33,339 nt of DNA. Source: Saccoglossus kowalevskii. Taxonomy: Eukaryota; Hemichordata; Enteropneusta; Harrimaniidae. This document shows positions 1 through 10,475 of this stretch, piece by piece; position 1 is the stretch's first letter, and every line of letters starts with the position of its first letter. Made by a program: the position numbers and the translations under genes. The stretch lies in assembly GCF_000003605.2 (NCBI RefSeq), contig NW_003120754.1, positions 1-33,339 on the forward strand, in the 5' to 3' direction. The notes under the pieces were generated by a model. The model ran no database searches. It saw only the letters and a program-made list of their open reading frames with translations, and had not been told where the DNA came from.

Positions 1-551
1 TCTTAGGCTAGGGTGATGTGACAGTCTTAGGCTAGGGTGATGTGACAGTCTTAGGCTAGGGTGATGTGACAGTCTTAGGCTAGGGTAATCTGACAGTCTT
101 AGGCTAGGGTAATCTGACAGTCTTAGGCTAGGGTGATCTGACAGTCTCAGGCTATGGTGATCTGACAGTCTTAGATTAGGGTGATCTGACAGTCTCAGGT
201 TGGGATGATCCGACAGTCTTAGGCTAGGGTGATCTGACATTCTTAGGCTAGGGTGATCTGACAGTCTTAGGCTAGGGTGATCAGACAGTCTCAGGCTAGG
301 GTGATCTGGCAGTCTGAGGTGGGGTGATCTGACAGTATTAGGCTAGGGAGATCTTACAGTCTTAGGCCAGGGTGATCTGACAGTCTCAGGCTAGGGTGAC
401 CTGACGGTCTTAGACCTGGGTGATCTGACAGTCTTAGATTAGAATGATCTTACAGTCTTAGGCTAGGGTGATCTGACAGTCTTGGGCTAGGGTGATCTGA
501 CAGTCTTGGGCTAGGGTGATCTGGCAGTCTGAGGTGGGGTGATCTGACAGT
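1..551. repeat. Type B block, cut by the window edge
   Basis: It opens inside a B block: three GATGTGAC units, two GGTAATC units, a CTCAGGCTATGG unit, then GGATGATCCGAC, GACATTCTT, GATCAGAC and the 23-bp CTGAGGTGGGG unit, followed by GAGATCTTAC and TTAGAATG. A second CTGAGGTGGGG unit at about 531 ends it. The stretch matches 16531-17081 base for base by eye, and matches 18519-19069 with one difference. Confidence 0.85.
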
Positions 552-670
552 CTCAGGTTAGGATGATCTGACAGTCTTAGGCTAGGGTGATCTGACAGTC
601 CTAGGCTAGGGTGATCTGACAGTCTTAGGTAAGGGTGATTTGACAGTCTCGGGCTAGGGTGATCTGACAG
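552..670. repeat. Tail of a type C block
   Basis: The B block joins abruptly, in mid-unit, to the last units of a C block: GGTTAGGATG, CCTAGG, GGTAAGGG with TGATTTGAC, and CTCGGG. The earlier C markers (TTTGATTATTATG, GATAGTTTC) are missing, so this is a recombinant junction or an internally deleted C block. Confidence 0.7.
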
Positions 671-1504
671 TCATAAGCCAGGGTGATCTGTCGGTCTTAG
701 GCTAGGGTGATCTGATAGTCTTAGGCTAGGGTGACCTGACAGTCTTAGACTAGGGTGATCTGACAGTATCAGGCTAGAGTGACCTGACAGTCTTAGGCTA
801 GGGTGATCTGAGGGTCTTAGGCTAGGGTGACCTGACAGTCGTAGGCTAGGGTGACCTGACAGTCTTAGGCTAGGGTGACCTGACAGTCTTAGACTAGGGT
901 GATCTGACAGTCTTAGGCTAGCGTGATCTGACAGTCTCAGGCTAGGGTGACCTGACGTCTCGGGCTAGGGTCATCTGACAGTCTAAGGCTAGGGTGATCT
1001 CACAGTCTTAGGCTAGGGTGATCTGACAGTCTTAGGCTAGGGTGATCTGACAGTATCAGGCTAGGGTGACCTGACGGTCTTAGGCTAGGGTGATCTGACG
1101 GTCTTAGGCTAGGGTGATCTGACGATCTTAGGCTAGGGTGACCTGACAGTCTTAGGCTAGGGTGACCTGACAGTCTTAGGCTAGGGTGACCTGACAGTCT
1201 TAGACTAGGGTGATCTGACAGTCTTAGGCTAGGGTGATCTGACAGTCTTAGGCTAGCGTGATCTGACAGTCTCAGGCTAGGGTGACCTGACGTCTCGGGC
1301 TAGGGTGATCTGACAGTCTTAGGCTAGGGTGATCTCACAGTCTTAGGCTAGGGTGATCTCACAGTCTTAGGCTAGGGTGATCTCACAGTCTTAGGCTAGG
1401 GTGACCTGACAGTCTTAGGTTAGATTGATCTGACGGTCTTAGATTAGGGTGATCTGACAGTCTCAGGTTGGGATGATCCGACAGTCTTAGGCTAGGGTGA
1501 TCTG
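671..1504. repeat. Type A block, full length
   Basis: It starts with CATAAGCC and GATCTGTCGG, passes through units with TGACCTGAC, GTATCAGG and GAGGGTCTTAGG, and holds two internal copies of a GCTAGCGTG-to-GACGTCTCGGG segment. The first copy is followed by GGTCATC and CTAAGG. It then has GATCTCAC units, GTTAGATTG and GGATGATCCGAC. CATAAGCC to GACATT is 834 bp, the same as in the copy at 29409. Confidence 0.8.
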
Positions 1505-2559
1505 ACATTCTTAGGCTAGGGTGATCTGACAGTCTTAGGCTAGGGTGATCAGACAGTCTCAGGCTAGGGTGATCTGGCAGTCTGAGGTGGGGTGATCTGA
1601 CAGTATTAGGCTAGGGAGATCTTACAGTCTTAGGCCAGGGTGATCTGACAGTCTCAGGCTAGGGTGACCTGACGGTCTTAGACCTGGGTGATCTGACAGT
1701 CTTAGATTAGAATGATCTTACAGTCTTAGGCTAGGGTGATCTGACAGTCTTAGACTACGGTGATCTGACAGTCTTAGGCTAGGGTGACCTGATAGTCTTA
1801 GGCTAGGGTGATCTGACAGTCTTGGGCTAGGGTGATCTGACAGTCTTGGGCTAGGGTGATCTGACAGTCTTGGGCTAGGGTGATCTGACAGTCTTGGGCT
1901 AGGGTGATCTGACAGTCTTAGACTACGGTGATCTGACAGTCTCAGGCTAGGGTGATCTGACAGTCTTGGGCTAGGGTGATATGACAGTCTTAGGCTAGGG
2001 TGATCTGGCAGTCTGAGGTGGGGTGATCTGACAGTATTAGGCTAGGGAGATCTTACAGTCTTAGGCCAGGGTGATCTGACAGTCTCAGGCTAGGGTGACC
2101 TGACGGTCTTAGACCTGGGTGATCTGACAGTCTTAGATTAGAATGATCTTACAGTCTTAGGCTAGGGTGATCTGACAGTCTTGGGCTAGGGTGATCTGAC
2201 AGTCTTGGGCTAGGGTGCTCTGACAGTCTTAGGCTAGGGTGATCTGACAGTCTTAGACTACGGTGATCTGACAGTCTTAGGCTAGGGTGACCTGATAGTC
2301 TTAGGCTAGGGTGACCTGACAGTCTTAGGCTAGGGTGATGTGACAGTCTTAGGCTAGGGTGATGTGACAGTCTTGGGCTAGGGTGATGTGACAGTCTTAG
2401 GCTAGGGTAATCTGACAGTCTTAGGCTAGGGTAATCTGACAGTCTCAGGCTAGGGTGATCTGACAGTCTCAGGCTAGGGTGATCTGACAGTTTTAGATTA
2501 GGGTGATCTGACAGTCTCAGGTTGGGATGATCTGACAGTCTTAGGCTAGGGTGATCTGA
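1505..2559. repeat. Type B block, extended
   Basis: It begins at GACATTCTT and carries GATCAGAC, CTGAGGTGGGG at about 1580 and again at about 2012, GAGATCTTAC, AGACCTGGG and TTAGAATG. Two GACTACGG units near 1750 and 1925 bracket a run of CTTGGG units. From 2149 the minus-strand octapeptide frame stays open to the next GACATT at 2560. That stretch is the usual B interior: CTTGGG, GACTACGG, GACCTGATAG, GATGTGAC and GGTAATC. Confidence 0.8.
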
Positions 2560-3353
2560 CATTCTTAGGCTAGGGTGATCTGACAGTCTTAGGCTAGGGT
2601 GATCAGACAGTCTCAGGCTAGGGTGATCTGGCAGTCTGAGGTGGGGTGATCTGACAGTATTAGGCTAGGGTGACCTGACGGTCTTAGACCTGGGTGATCT
2701 GACAGTCTTAGATTAGAATGATCTTACAGTCTTAGGCTAGGGTGATCTGACAGTCTTAGGCTAGGGTGATCTGACAGTCTTGGGCTAGGGTGATCTGACA
2801 GTCTTGGGCTAGGGTGATCTGGCAGTCTGAGGTGGGGTGATCTGACAGTATTAGGCTAGGGAGATCTTACAGTCTTAGGCCAGGGTGATCTGACAGTCTC
2901 AGGCTAGGGTGACCTGACGGTCTTAGACCTGGGTGATCTGACAGTCTTAGATTAGAATGATCTTACAGTCTTAGGCTAGGGTGATCTGACGGTCTTAGGC
3001 TAGGGTGATCTGACAGTCTTGGGCTAGGGTGATCTGACAGTCTTAGGCTAGGGTGATCTGACAGTCTTAGACTACGGTCATCTGACAGTCTTAGGCTAGG
3101 GTGACCTGATAGTCTTAGGCTAGGGTGACCTGACAGTCTTAGGCTAGGTTGATGTGACAGTCTTAGGCTAGGGTGATGTGACAGTCTTAGGTTAGGGTGA
3201 TGTGACAGTCTTAGGCTAGGGTAATCTGACAGTCTTAGGCTAGGGTAATCTGACAGTCTTAGGCTAGGGTGATCTGACAGTCTCAGGCTAGGGTGATCTG
3301 ACAGTCTCAGGCTAGGGTGATCTGACAGTCTCAGGCTAGGGTGATCTGACAGT
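2560..3353. repeat. Type B block, second pass
   Basis: A new B pass starts at GACATTCTT directly after the previous one, with no C or A in between. CTGAGGTGGGG units near 2634 and 2825 form a doublet about 190 bp apart. The pass continues through GACTACGG (here followed by GTCATC), GACCTGATAG, a GGTTGATGTG variant, GGTTAGGGTGATGTG near 3190 and two GGTAATC units. Confidence 0.8.
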
Positions 3354-4189
3354 CTTGGGCTAGGGTGATCTGACAGTCTTGGGCTAGGGTGATCTGACAG
3401 TCTTAGGCTAGGGTGATCTGACAGTCTCAGGCTAGGGTGATCTGACAGTCTCAGGCTAGGGTGATATGACAGTCTTAGACCTGGGTGACTCGACAGTCTT
3501 AGATTAGGATGATCTGACAGTCTTAGGCTAGGGTGATCTGACAGTCTTAGGCTAGGGTAATCTGACAGTCTTAGGCTAGGGTAATCTGACAGTCTTAGGC
3601 TAGGGTGATCTGACAGTCTCAGGCTAGGATGATCTGACAGTCTTAGATTAGGATGATCTGACAGTCTTAGGCTAGGGTGATCTGACAGTCTTAGGCTAGG
3701 GTGATCTGACAGTCATAGGCTAGGGTGATCTGACAGTCTCAGGCTAGGGTGATCTGACAGTCTCAGGCTAGGGTGACCTGACGGTCTTTGATTATTATGA
3801 TCTGACAGTCTTAGGCTAGGGTGATCTGACAGTCTTAGGCTAGGGTGATCTGACAGTCTTAGGCGAGGGTGATTTGACAGTCTCAGGCTAGGGTGATCTG
3901 ACAGTCTCAGGCTAGGGTGATATGACAGTCTTAGACCTGGGTGACCCGACAGTCTTAGATTAGGATGATCTTACAGTCTTAGGCTAGGGTGATCTGACAG
4001 TCTTAGGCTAGGGTGATCTGACAGTCTCAGGTTAGGATGATCTGACAGTCTTAGGCTAGGGTGATCTGACAGTCCTAGGCTAGGGTGATCTGACAGTCTT
4101 AGGTAAGGGTGATTTGACAGTCTCGGGCTAGGGTGATCTGACAGTCATAAGCCAGGGTGATCTGTCGGTCTTAGGCTAGGGTGATCTGA
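3354..4189. repeat. Type C block
   Basis: After CTTGGG and CTCAGG units come GATATGAC, AGACCTGGGTGACTCGAC and GGATGATCTGAC. Two GGTAATC units near 3550-3580 look like a B fragment set inside C. Then follow CATAGG, TTTGATTATTATG at about 3786, GGCGAGGG with TGATTTGAC, GATATGAC, GACCCGAC, CCTAGG, GGTAAGGG, CTCGGG and CATAAGCC at 4147. The block passes straight to GACATTCTT, so type A is skipped. Confidence 0.8.
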
Positions 4190-6155
4190 CATTCTTAGGC
4201 TAGGGTGATCTGACAGTCTTAGGCTAGGGTGATCAGACAGTCTCAGGCTAGGGTGATCTGGCAGTCTGAGGTGGGGTGATCTGACAGTATTAGGCTAGGG
4301 AGATCTTACAGTCTTAGGCCAGGGTGATCTGACAGTCTCAGGCTAGGGTGACCTGACGGTCTTAGACCTGGGTGATCTGACAGTCTTAGATTAGAATGAT
4401 CTTACAGTCTTAGGCTAGGGTGATCTGACAGTCTTAGGCTAGGGTGATCTGACAGTCTTGGGCTAGGGTGATCTGACAGTCTTGGGCTAGGGTGATCTGG
4501 CAGTCTGAGGTGGGGTGATCTGACAGTATTAGGCTAGGGAGATCTTACAGTCTTAGGCCAGGGTGATCTGACAGTCTCAGGCTAGGGTGACCTGACGGTC
4601 TTAGACCTGGGTGATCTGACAGTCTTAGATTAGAATGATCTTACAGTCTTAGGCTAGGGTGATCTGACAGTCTTGGGCTAGGGTGATCTGACAGTCTTGG
4701 GCTAGGGTGATCTGACAGTCTTAGGCTAGGGTGATCTGACAGTCTTAGACTACGGTGATCTGACAGTCTTAGGCTAGGGTGACCTGATAGTCTTAGGCTA
4801 GGGTGACCTGACAGTCTTAGGCTAGGTTGATGTGACAGTCTTAGGCTAGGGTGATGTGACAGTCTTAGGTTAGGGTGATGTGACAGTCTTAGGCTAGGGT
4901 AATCTGACAGTCTTAGGCTAGGGTAATCTGACAGTCTTAGGCTAGGGTGATCTGACAGTCTCAGGCTAGGGTGATCTGACAGTCTCAGGCTAGGGTGATC
5001 TGACAGTCTTGGGCTAGGGTGATCTGACAGTCTTAGGCTAGGGTGATCTGGCAGTCTGAGGTGGGGTGATCTGACAGTATTAGGCTAGGGAGATCTTACA
5101 GTCTTAGGCCAGGGTGATCTGACAGTCTCAGGCTAGGGTGACCTGACGGTCTTAGACCTGGGTGATCTGACAGTCTTAGATTAGAATGATCTTACAGTCT
5201 TAGGCTAGGGTGATCTGACAGTCTTGGGCTAGGGTGATCTGACAGTCTTGGGCTAGGGTGATCTGACAGTCTTAGGCTAGGGTGATCTGACAGTCTTAGA
5301 CTACGGTGATCTGACAGTCTTAGGCTAGGTTGACCTGATAGTCTTAGGCTAGGGTGACCTGACAGTCTTAGGCTAGGGTGATGTGACAGTCTTAGGCTAG
5401 GGTGATGTGACAGTCTTGGGCTAGGGTGATGTGACAGTCTTAGGCTAGGGTAATCTGACAGTCTTAGGCTAGGGTAATCTGACAGTCTCAGGCTAGGGTG
5501 ATCTGACAGTCTCAGGCTAGGGTGATCTGACAGTCTCAGGCTAGGGTGATCTGACAGTCTTGGGCTAGGGTGATCTGACAGTCTTAGGCTAGGGTGATCT
5601 GGCAGTCTGAGGTGGGGTGATCTGACAGTATTAGGCTAGGGAGATCTTACAGTCTTAGGCCAGGGTGATCTGACAGTCTCAGGCTAGGGTGACCTGACGG
5701 TCTTAGACCTGGGTGATCTGACAGTCTTAGATTAGAATGATCTTACAGTCTTAGGCTAGGGTGATCTGACAGTCTTGGGCTAGGGTGATCTGACAGTCTT
5801 GGGCTAGGGTGATCTGACAGTCTTAGGCTAGGGTGATCTGACAGTCTTAGACTACGGTGATCTCTGACAGTCTTAGGCTAGGGTGACCTGATAGTCTTAG
5901 GCTAGGGTGACCTGACAGTCTTAGGCTAGGGTGATGTGACAGTCTTAGGCTAGGGTGATGTGACAGTCTTGGGCTAGGGTGATGTGACAGTCTTAGGCTA
6001 GGGTAATCTGACAGTCTTAGGCTAGGGTAATCTGACAGTCTCAGGCTAGGGTGATCTGACAGTCTCAGGCTAGGGTGATCTGACAGTTTTAGATTAGGGT
6101 GATCTGACAGTCTCAGGTTGGGATGATCCGACAGTCTTAGGCTAGGGTGATCTGA
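4190..6155. repeat. Type B blocks, three passes without A or C
   Basis: CTGAGGTGGGG units near 4264, 4504, 5054 and 5605 show repeated passes through B. Each carries GAGATCTTAC, GGCCAGGG, AGACCTGGG, TTAGAATG, CTTGGG units, GACTACGG, GACCTGATAG, GATGTG units and GGTAATC pairs. The passes leave B just after GGTAATC and CTCAGG and re-enter at CTGAGGTGGGG. A 2-bp insertion in the GACTACGG unit (GATCTCTGAC near 5860) breaks the open minus frame. Confidence 0.8.
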
Positions 6156-7068
6156 CATTCTTAGGCTAGGGTGATCTGACAGTCTTAGGCTAGGGTGATC
6201 AGACAGTCTCAGGCTAGGGTGATCTGGCAGTCTGAGGTGGGGTGATCTGACAGTATTAGGCTAGGGAGATCTTACAGTCTTAGGCCAGGGTGATCTGACA
6301 GTCTCAGGCTAGGGTGACCTGACGGTCTTAGACCTGGGTGATCTGACAGTCTTAGATTAGAATGATCTTACAGTCTTAGGCTAGGGTGATCTGACAGTCT
6401 TAGGCTAGGGTGATCTGACAGTCTTGGGCTAGGGTGATCTGACAGTCTTGGGCTAGGGTGATCTGGCAGTCTGAGGTGGGGTGATCTGACAGTATTAGGC
6501 TAGGGAGATCTTACAGTCTTAGGCCAGGGTGATCTGACAGTCTCAGGCTAGGGTGACCTGACGGTCTTAGACCTGGGTGATCTGACAGTCTTAGATTAGA
6601 ATGATCTTACAGTCTTAGGCTAGGGTGATCTGACAGTCTTGGGCTAGGGTGATCTGACAGTCTTGGGCTAGGGTGATCTGACAGTCTTGGGCTAGGGTGA
6701 TCTGACAGTCTTGGGCTAGGGTGATCTGACAGTCTTAGGCTAGGGTGATCTGACAGTCTTAGACTACGGTGATCTGACAGTCTTAGGCTAGGGTGACCTG
6801 ATAGTCTTAGGCTAGGGTGACCTGACAGTCTTAGGCTAGGTTGATGTGACAGTCTTAGGCTAGGGTGATGTGACAGTCTTAGGTTAGGGTGATGTGACAG
6901 TCTTAGGCTAGGGTAATCTGACAGTCTTAGGCTAGGGTAATCTGACAGTCTTAGGCTAGGGTGATCTGACAGTCTCAGGCTAGGGTGATCTGACAGTCTC
7001 AGGCTAGGGTGATCTGACAGTCTTGGGCTAGGGTGATCTGACAGTCTTAGGCTAGGGTGATCTGACAG
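6156..7068. repeat. Type B block
   Basis: It begins at GACATTCTT, with a CTGAGGTGGGG doublet near 6230 and 6469 (about 240 bp, ten units less one base). Four consecutive CTTGGG units follow around 6645-6720, then GACTACGG, GACCTGATAG, GGTTGATGTG, GGTTAGGGTGATGTG near 6880 and two GGTAATC units, before CTCAGG and CTTGGG units lead to C. Confidence 0.8.
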
Positions 7069-7440
7069 TCTCAGGCTAGGGTGATCTGACAGTCTCAGGC
7101 TTGGCTGATATGACAGTCTTAGACCTGGGTGACTCGACAGTCTCAGGCTAGGATGATCTGACAGTCTTAGGCTAGGGTGATCTGACAGTCTTAGGCTAGG
7201 GTGATCTGACAGTCTTAGATTAGGATGATCTTACAGTCTTAGGCTAGGGTGATCTGACAGTCTTAGGCTAGGGTGATCTGACAGTCTCAGGTTAGGATGA
7301 TCTGACAGTCTTAGGCTAGGGTGATCTGACAGTCTGAGGCTAGGGAGATCTGACAGTCTTAGGTAAGGGTGATTTGACAGTCTCAGGCTAGGGTGATCTG
7401 ACAGTCATAAGCCAGGGTGATCTGTCAGTCCTAGGCTAGG
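7069..7440. repeat. Type C block, shortened
   Basis: It has the GGCTTGGCTGATATGAC variant, GACTCGAC, GGATGATCTTAC, GGTTAGGATG, a CTGAGGCTAGGGAG unit at 7334, GGTAAGGG with TGATTTGAC, and CATAAGCC at 7406. The TTTGATTATTATG and GATAGTTTC units are absent. The same GGCTTGGCTGATATG variant recurs near 24450. Confidence 0.75.
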
Positions 7441-8699
7441 GTGATCTGATAGTCTTAGGCTAGGGTGATCTGACAGTCTTGGGCTAGGGTGATCTGATAG
7501 TCTTAGGCTAGGGAGATCTTACAGTCTTAGGCCAGGGTGATCTGACAGTCTCAGGCTAGGGTGACCTGACGGTCTTAGACCTGGGTGATCTGACAGTCTT
7601 AGATTAGAATGATCTTACAGTCTTAGGCTAGGGTGATCTGACAGTCTTGGGCTAGGGTGATCTGACAGTCTTGGACTAGGGTGATCTGACAGTCTTAGGC
7701 TAGGGTGATCTGACAGTCTTAGACTACGGTGATCTGACAGTCTTAGGCTAGGGTGACCTGATAGTCTTAGACTAGGGTGACCTGACAGTCTTAGGCTAGG
7801 GTGATGTGACAGTCTTAGGCTAGGGTAATCTGACAGTCTTAGGCTAGGGTAATCTGACAGTCTTAGGCTAGGGTGATCTGACAGTCTCGGGCTAGGGTGA
7901 TCTGACAGTCGGGCTAGGGTGATCTGACAGTCTTGGGCTAGGGTGATCTGACAGTCTCAGGCTAGGGTGATCTGACAGTCTCAGGCTAGGGTGATATGAC
8001 AGTCTTAGACCTGGGTGACCCGACAGTCTTAGATTAGGATGATCTTACAGTCTTAGGCTAGGGTGATCTGACAGTCTGAGGCTAGGGAGATCTGACAGTC
8101 TTAGGTAAGGGTGATTTGACAGTCTCAGGCTAGGGTGATCTGACAGTCATAAGCCAGGGTGATCTGTCAGTCCTAGGCTAGGGTGATCTGATAGTCTTAG
8201 GCTAGGGTGATCTGACAGTCTTGGGCTAGGGTGATCTGATAGTCTTAGGCTAGGGAGATCTTACAGTCTTAGGCCAGGGTGATCTGACAGTCTCAGGCTA
8301 GGGTGACCTGACGGTCTTAGACCTGGGTGATCTGACAGTCTTAGATTAGAATGATCTTACAGTCTTAGGCTAGGGTGATCTGACAGTCTTGGGCTAGGGT
8401 GATCTGACAGTCTTGGACTAGGGTGATCTGACAGTCTTAGGCTAGGGTGATCTGACAGTCTTAGACTACGGTGATCTGACAGTCTTAGGCTAGGGTGACC
8501 TGATAGTCTTAGACTAGGGTGACCTGACAGTCTTAGGCTAGGGTGATGTGACAGTCTTAGGCTAGGGTAATCTGACAGTCTTAGGCTAGGGTAATCTGAC
8601 AGTCTTAGGCTAGGGTGATCTGACAGTCTCGGGCTAGGGTGATCTGACAGTCGGGCTAGGGTGATCTGACAGTCTTGGGCTAGGGTGATCTGACAGTCT
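7305..8699. repeat. 742-bp tandem duplication of a C/B segment
   Basis: Bases 7305-7957 repeat at 8047-8699 with a constant offset of 742 bp and no difference that I can see by eye over 653 bp. The shared segment runs from CTGAGGCTAGGGAG through GGTAAGGG, CATAAGCC, a B interior with CTTGGACTAG, GACTACGG, GACCTGATAG, GATGTG and GGTAATC, to a 22-bp unit (ACAGTCGGGCTAG, near 7910 and 8652). That 2-bp deletion explains why the period is 31 units less 2 bp. Part of this segment recurs from 18037. Confidence 0.85.
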
Positions 8700-9150
8700 T
8701 AGGCTAGGGTGATCTGACAGTCTCAGGCTAGGGTGATCTGACAGTCTCGGGCTAGGGTGATCTGACAGTCTTAGGCTAGGGTGATCTGACAGTCTCAGGC
8801 TAGGGTGATCTGACAGTCTCAGGCTAGGGTGATATGACAGTCTTAGACCTGGGTGACCCGACAGTCTTAGATTAGGATGATCTTACAGTCTTAGGCTAGG
8901 GTGATCTGACAGTCTTAGGCTAGGGTGATCTGACAGTCTCAGGCTAAGGTGATCTGACAGTCTTAGGCTAGGGTGGTCTGACAGTCTTAGGCTAGGGTGA
9001 TCTGACAGTCATAGGCTAGGGTGATCTGACAGTCTCAGGCTAGGGTGATCTGATAGTTTCAGGCTAGGGAGATCTGACAGTCTTAGGCTAGGGTGATCTG
9101 ACAGTCTCAGGCTAGGGTGACCTGACGGTCTTTGATTATTATGATCTGAC

Positions 9151-9158
9151 ATCTTGAC
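9151..9158. other. 8-bp insertion in a unit
   Basis: The unit after TTTGATTATTATG reads GATCTGAC, then ATCTTGAC, then AGTCTTAGG. The middle eight bases are extra and resemble the preceding GATCTGAC, so this looks like a slippage copy with two changes. The related blocks at 13991, 22503 and 28279 lack it. Confidence 0.75.
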
Positions 9159-9310
9159 AGTCTTAGGCTAGGGTGATCTGACAGTCTTAGGCTAGGGTGA
9201 TCTGACAGTCTTAGGCAAGGGTGATTTGACAGTCTCAGGCTAGGGTGATTTGACAGTCTCAGGCTAGGGTGATCTGACAGTCTCAGGCTAGGGTGATATG
9301 ACAGTCTTAG

Positions 9311-9317
9311 GACCTAG
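9311..9317. other. 7-bp insertion (duplicated GACCTAG)
   Basis: The CTTAGACCTGGG unit reads CTTAGGACCTAGACCTGGG here, an extra seven bases consistent with a short local duplication. The parallel positions near 14140 and 28450 have the normal unit. Confidence 0.75.
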
Positions 9318-9715
9318 ACCTGGGTGAGCCGACAGTCTTAGACCTGGGTGAGCCGACAGTCTTAGATTAGGATGATCTTACAGTCTTAGGCTAGGGTGAT
9401 CTGACAGTCTTAGGCTAGGGTGATCTGACAGTCTCAGGTTAGGATGATCTGACAGTCTTAGGCTAGGGTAATCTGACAGTCTTAGGCTAGGGTAATCTGA
9501 CAGTCTTAGGCTAGGGTGATCTGACAGTCTCAGGCTAGGGTGATCTGACAGTCTCGGGCTGGGGTGATCTGACAGTCTTGGGCTGGGGTGATCTGACAGT
9601 CTTAGGCTAGGGGGATCTGACAGTCTCAGGCTAGGGTGATCTGACAGTCTCAGGCTAGGGTGATATGACAGTCTTAGACCTGGGTGACCCGACAGTCTTA
9701 GATTAGGATGATCTT

Positions 9716-10475
9716 ACAGTCTTAGGCTAGGGTGATCTGACAGTCTTAGGCTAGCGTGATCTGACAGTCTCAGGCTAGGGTGACCTGACGTCTCGGGCTA
9801 GGGTGATCTGACAGTCTTAGGCTAGGGTGATCTCACAGTCTTAGGCTAGGGTGATCTCACAGTCTTAGGCTAGGGTGATCTCACAGTCTTAGGCTAGGGT
9901 GACCTGACAGTCTTAGGTTAGATTGATCTGACGGTCTTAGATTAGGGTGATCTGACAGTCTCAGTTTGGGATGATCTGACAGTCTTAAGCTAGGGTGATC
10001 TGACATTCTTAGGCTAGGGTGATCTGACAGTCTTAGGCTAGGGTGATCAGACAGTCTCAGGCTAGGGTGATCTGGCAGTCTGAGGTGGGGTGATCTGACA
10101 GTATTAGGCTAGGGAGACCTGACGGTCTTAGACCTGGGTGATCTGACAGTCTTAGATTAGAATGATCTTACAGTCTTGGGCTAGGGTGATCTGACAGTCT
10201 TGGGCTAGGGTGATCTGACAGTCTTGGGCTAGGGTGATCTGACAGTCTTGGGCTAGGGTGATCTGACAGTCTTGGGCTAGGGTGATCTGACAGTCTTGGG
10301 CTAGGGTGATCTGACAGTCTTGGGCTAGGGTGATCTGACAGTCTTAGACTACGGTGATCTGACAGTCTTAGGCTAGGGTGACCTGATAGTCTTAGGCTAG
10401 GGTGACCTGACAGTCTTAGGCTAGGGTGATGTGACAGTCTTAGGCTAGGGTGATGTGACAGTCTTAGGCTAGGGT
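9716..10475. repeat. 760-bp A/B segment, partner of 15833-16592
   Basis: This stretch matches 15833-16592 with a constant offset of 6117 bp and no difference found by eye. It holds the second half of a type A block (GCTAGCGTG, GACGTCTCGGG, three GATCTCAC units, GTTAGATTG), a rare CAGTTTGGGATG and CTTAAGCTAG pair, GACATTCTT, CTGAGGTGGGG, a GGGAGACCTGACGG unit missing the usual GAGATCTTAC-to-GGCCAGGG part, and seven consecutive CTTGGG units before GACTACGG. Confidence 0.85.

Larger units (their letters stand above)
8700..9715. repeat. Type C block, long, with two small insertions
   Basis: Markers in order: GATATGAC, GACCCGAC, GGCTAAGG at 8941, GTGGTCTG, CATAGG, GATAGTTTC, TTTGATTATTATG at about 9130, GGCAAGGG, GATATGAC and two TGAGCCGAC units. 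It then has a GGTAATC pair and a second GATATGAC/GACCCGAC pass. Close relatives start at 13804 and 28090. The insertions at 9151 and 9311 are listed separately. Confidence 0.8.

Noticed and set aside
740-760. AGTCTTAGACT inverted repeat as a terminator or hairpin
   Set aside because: The five-base arms arise whenever a CTTAGACTAG variant follows AGT. There is no transcript unit to end, and the stem is too short to matter.
2149-2562. Eight minus-strand ORFs of 96-161 codons (2149-2562, 5847-6158, 16285-16770, 17099-17392, 18321-18758, 21131-21544, 25807-26097, 30455-30916) as genes
   Set aside because: They are the same repeat read in its only stop-free frame. Starts and stops come from recurrent variant units, indels end two of them, and no promoter, splice signal or non-repeat domain is visible.
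3783-3806. AT-rich TTTGATTATTATG unit as an inserted element or promoter
   Set aside because: It is one 24-bp unit with several substitutions, in register, found about fourteen times as a regular C-block marker; no TATA context or downstream gene.
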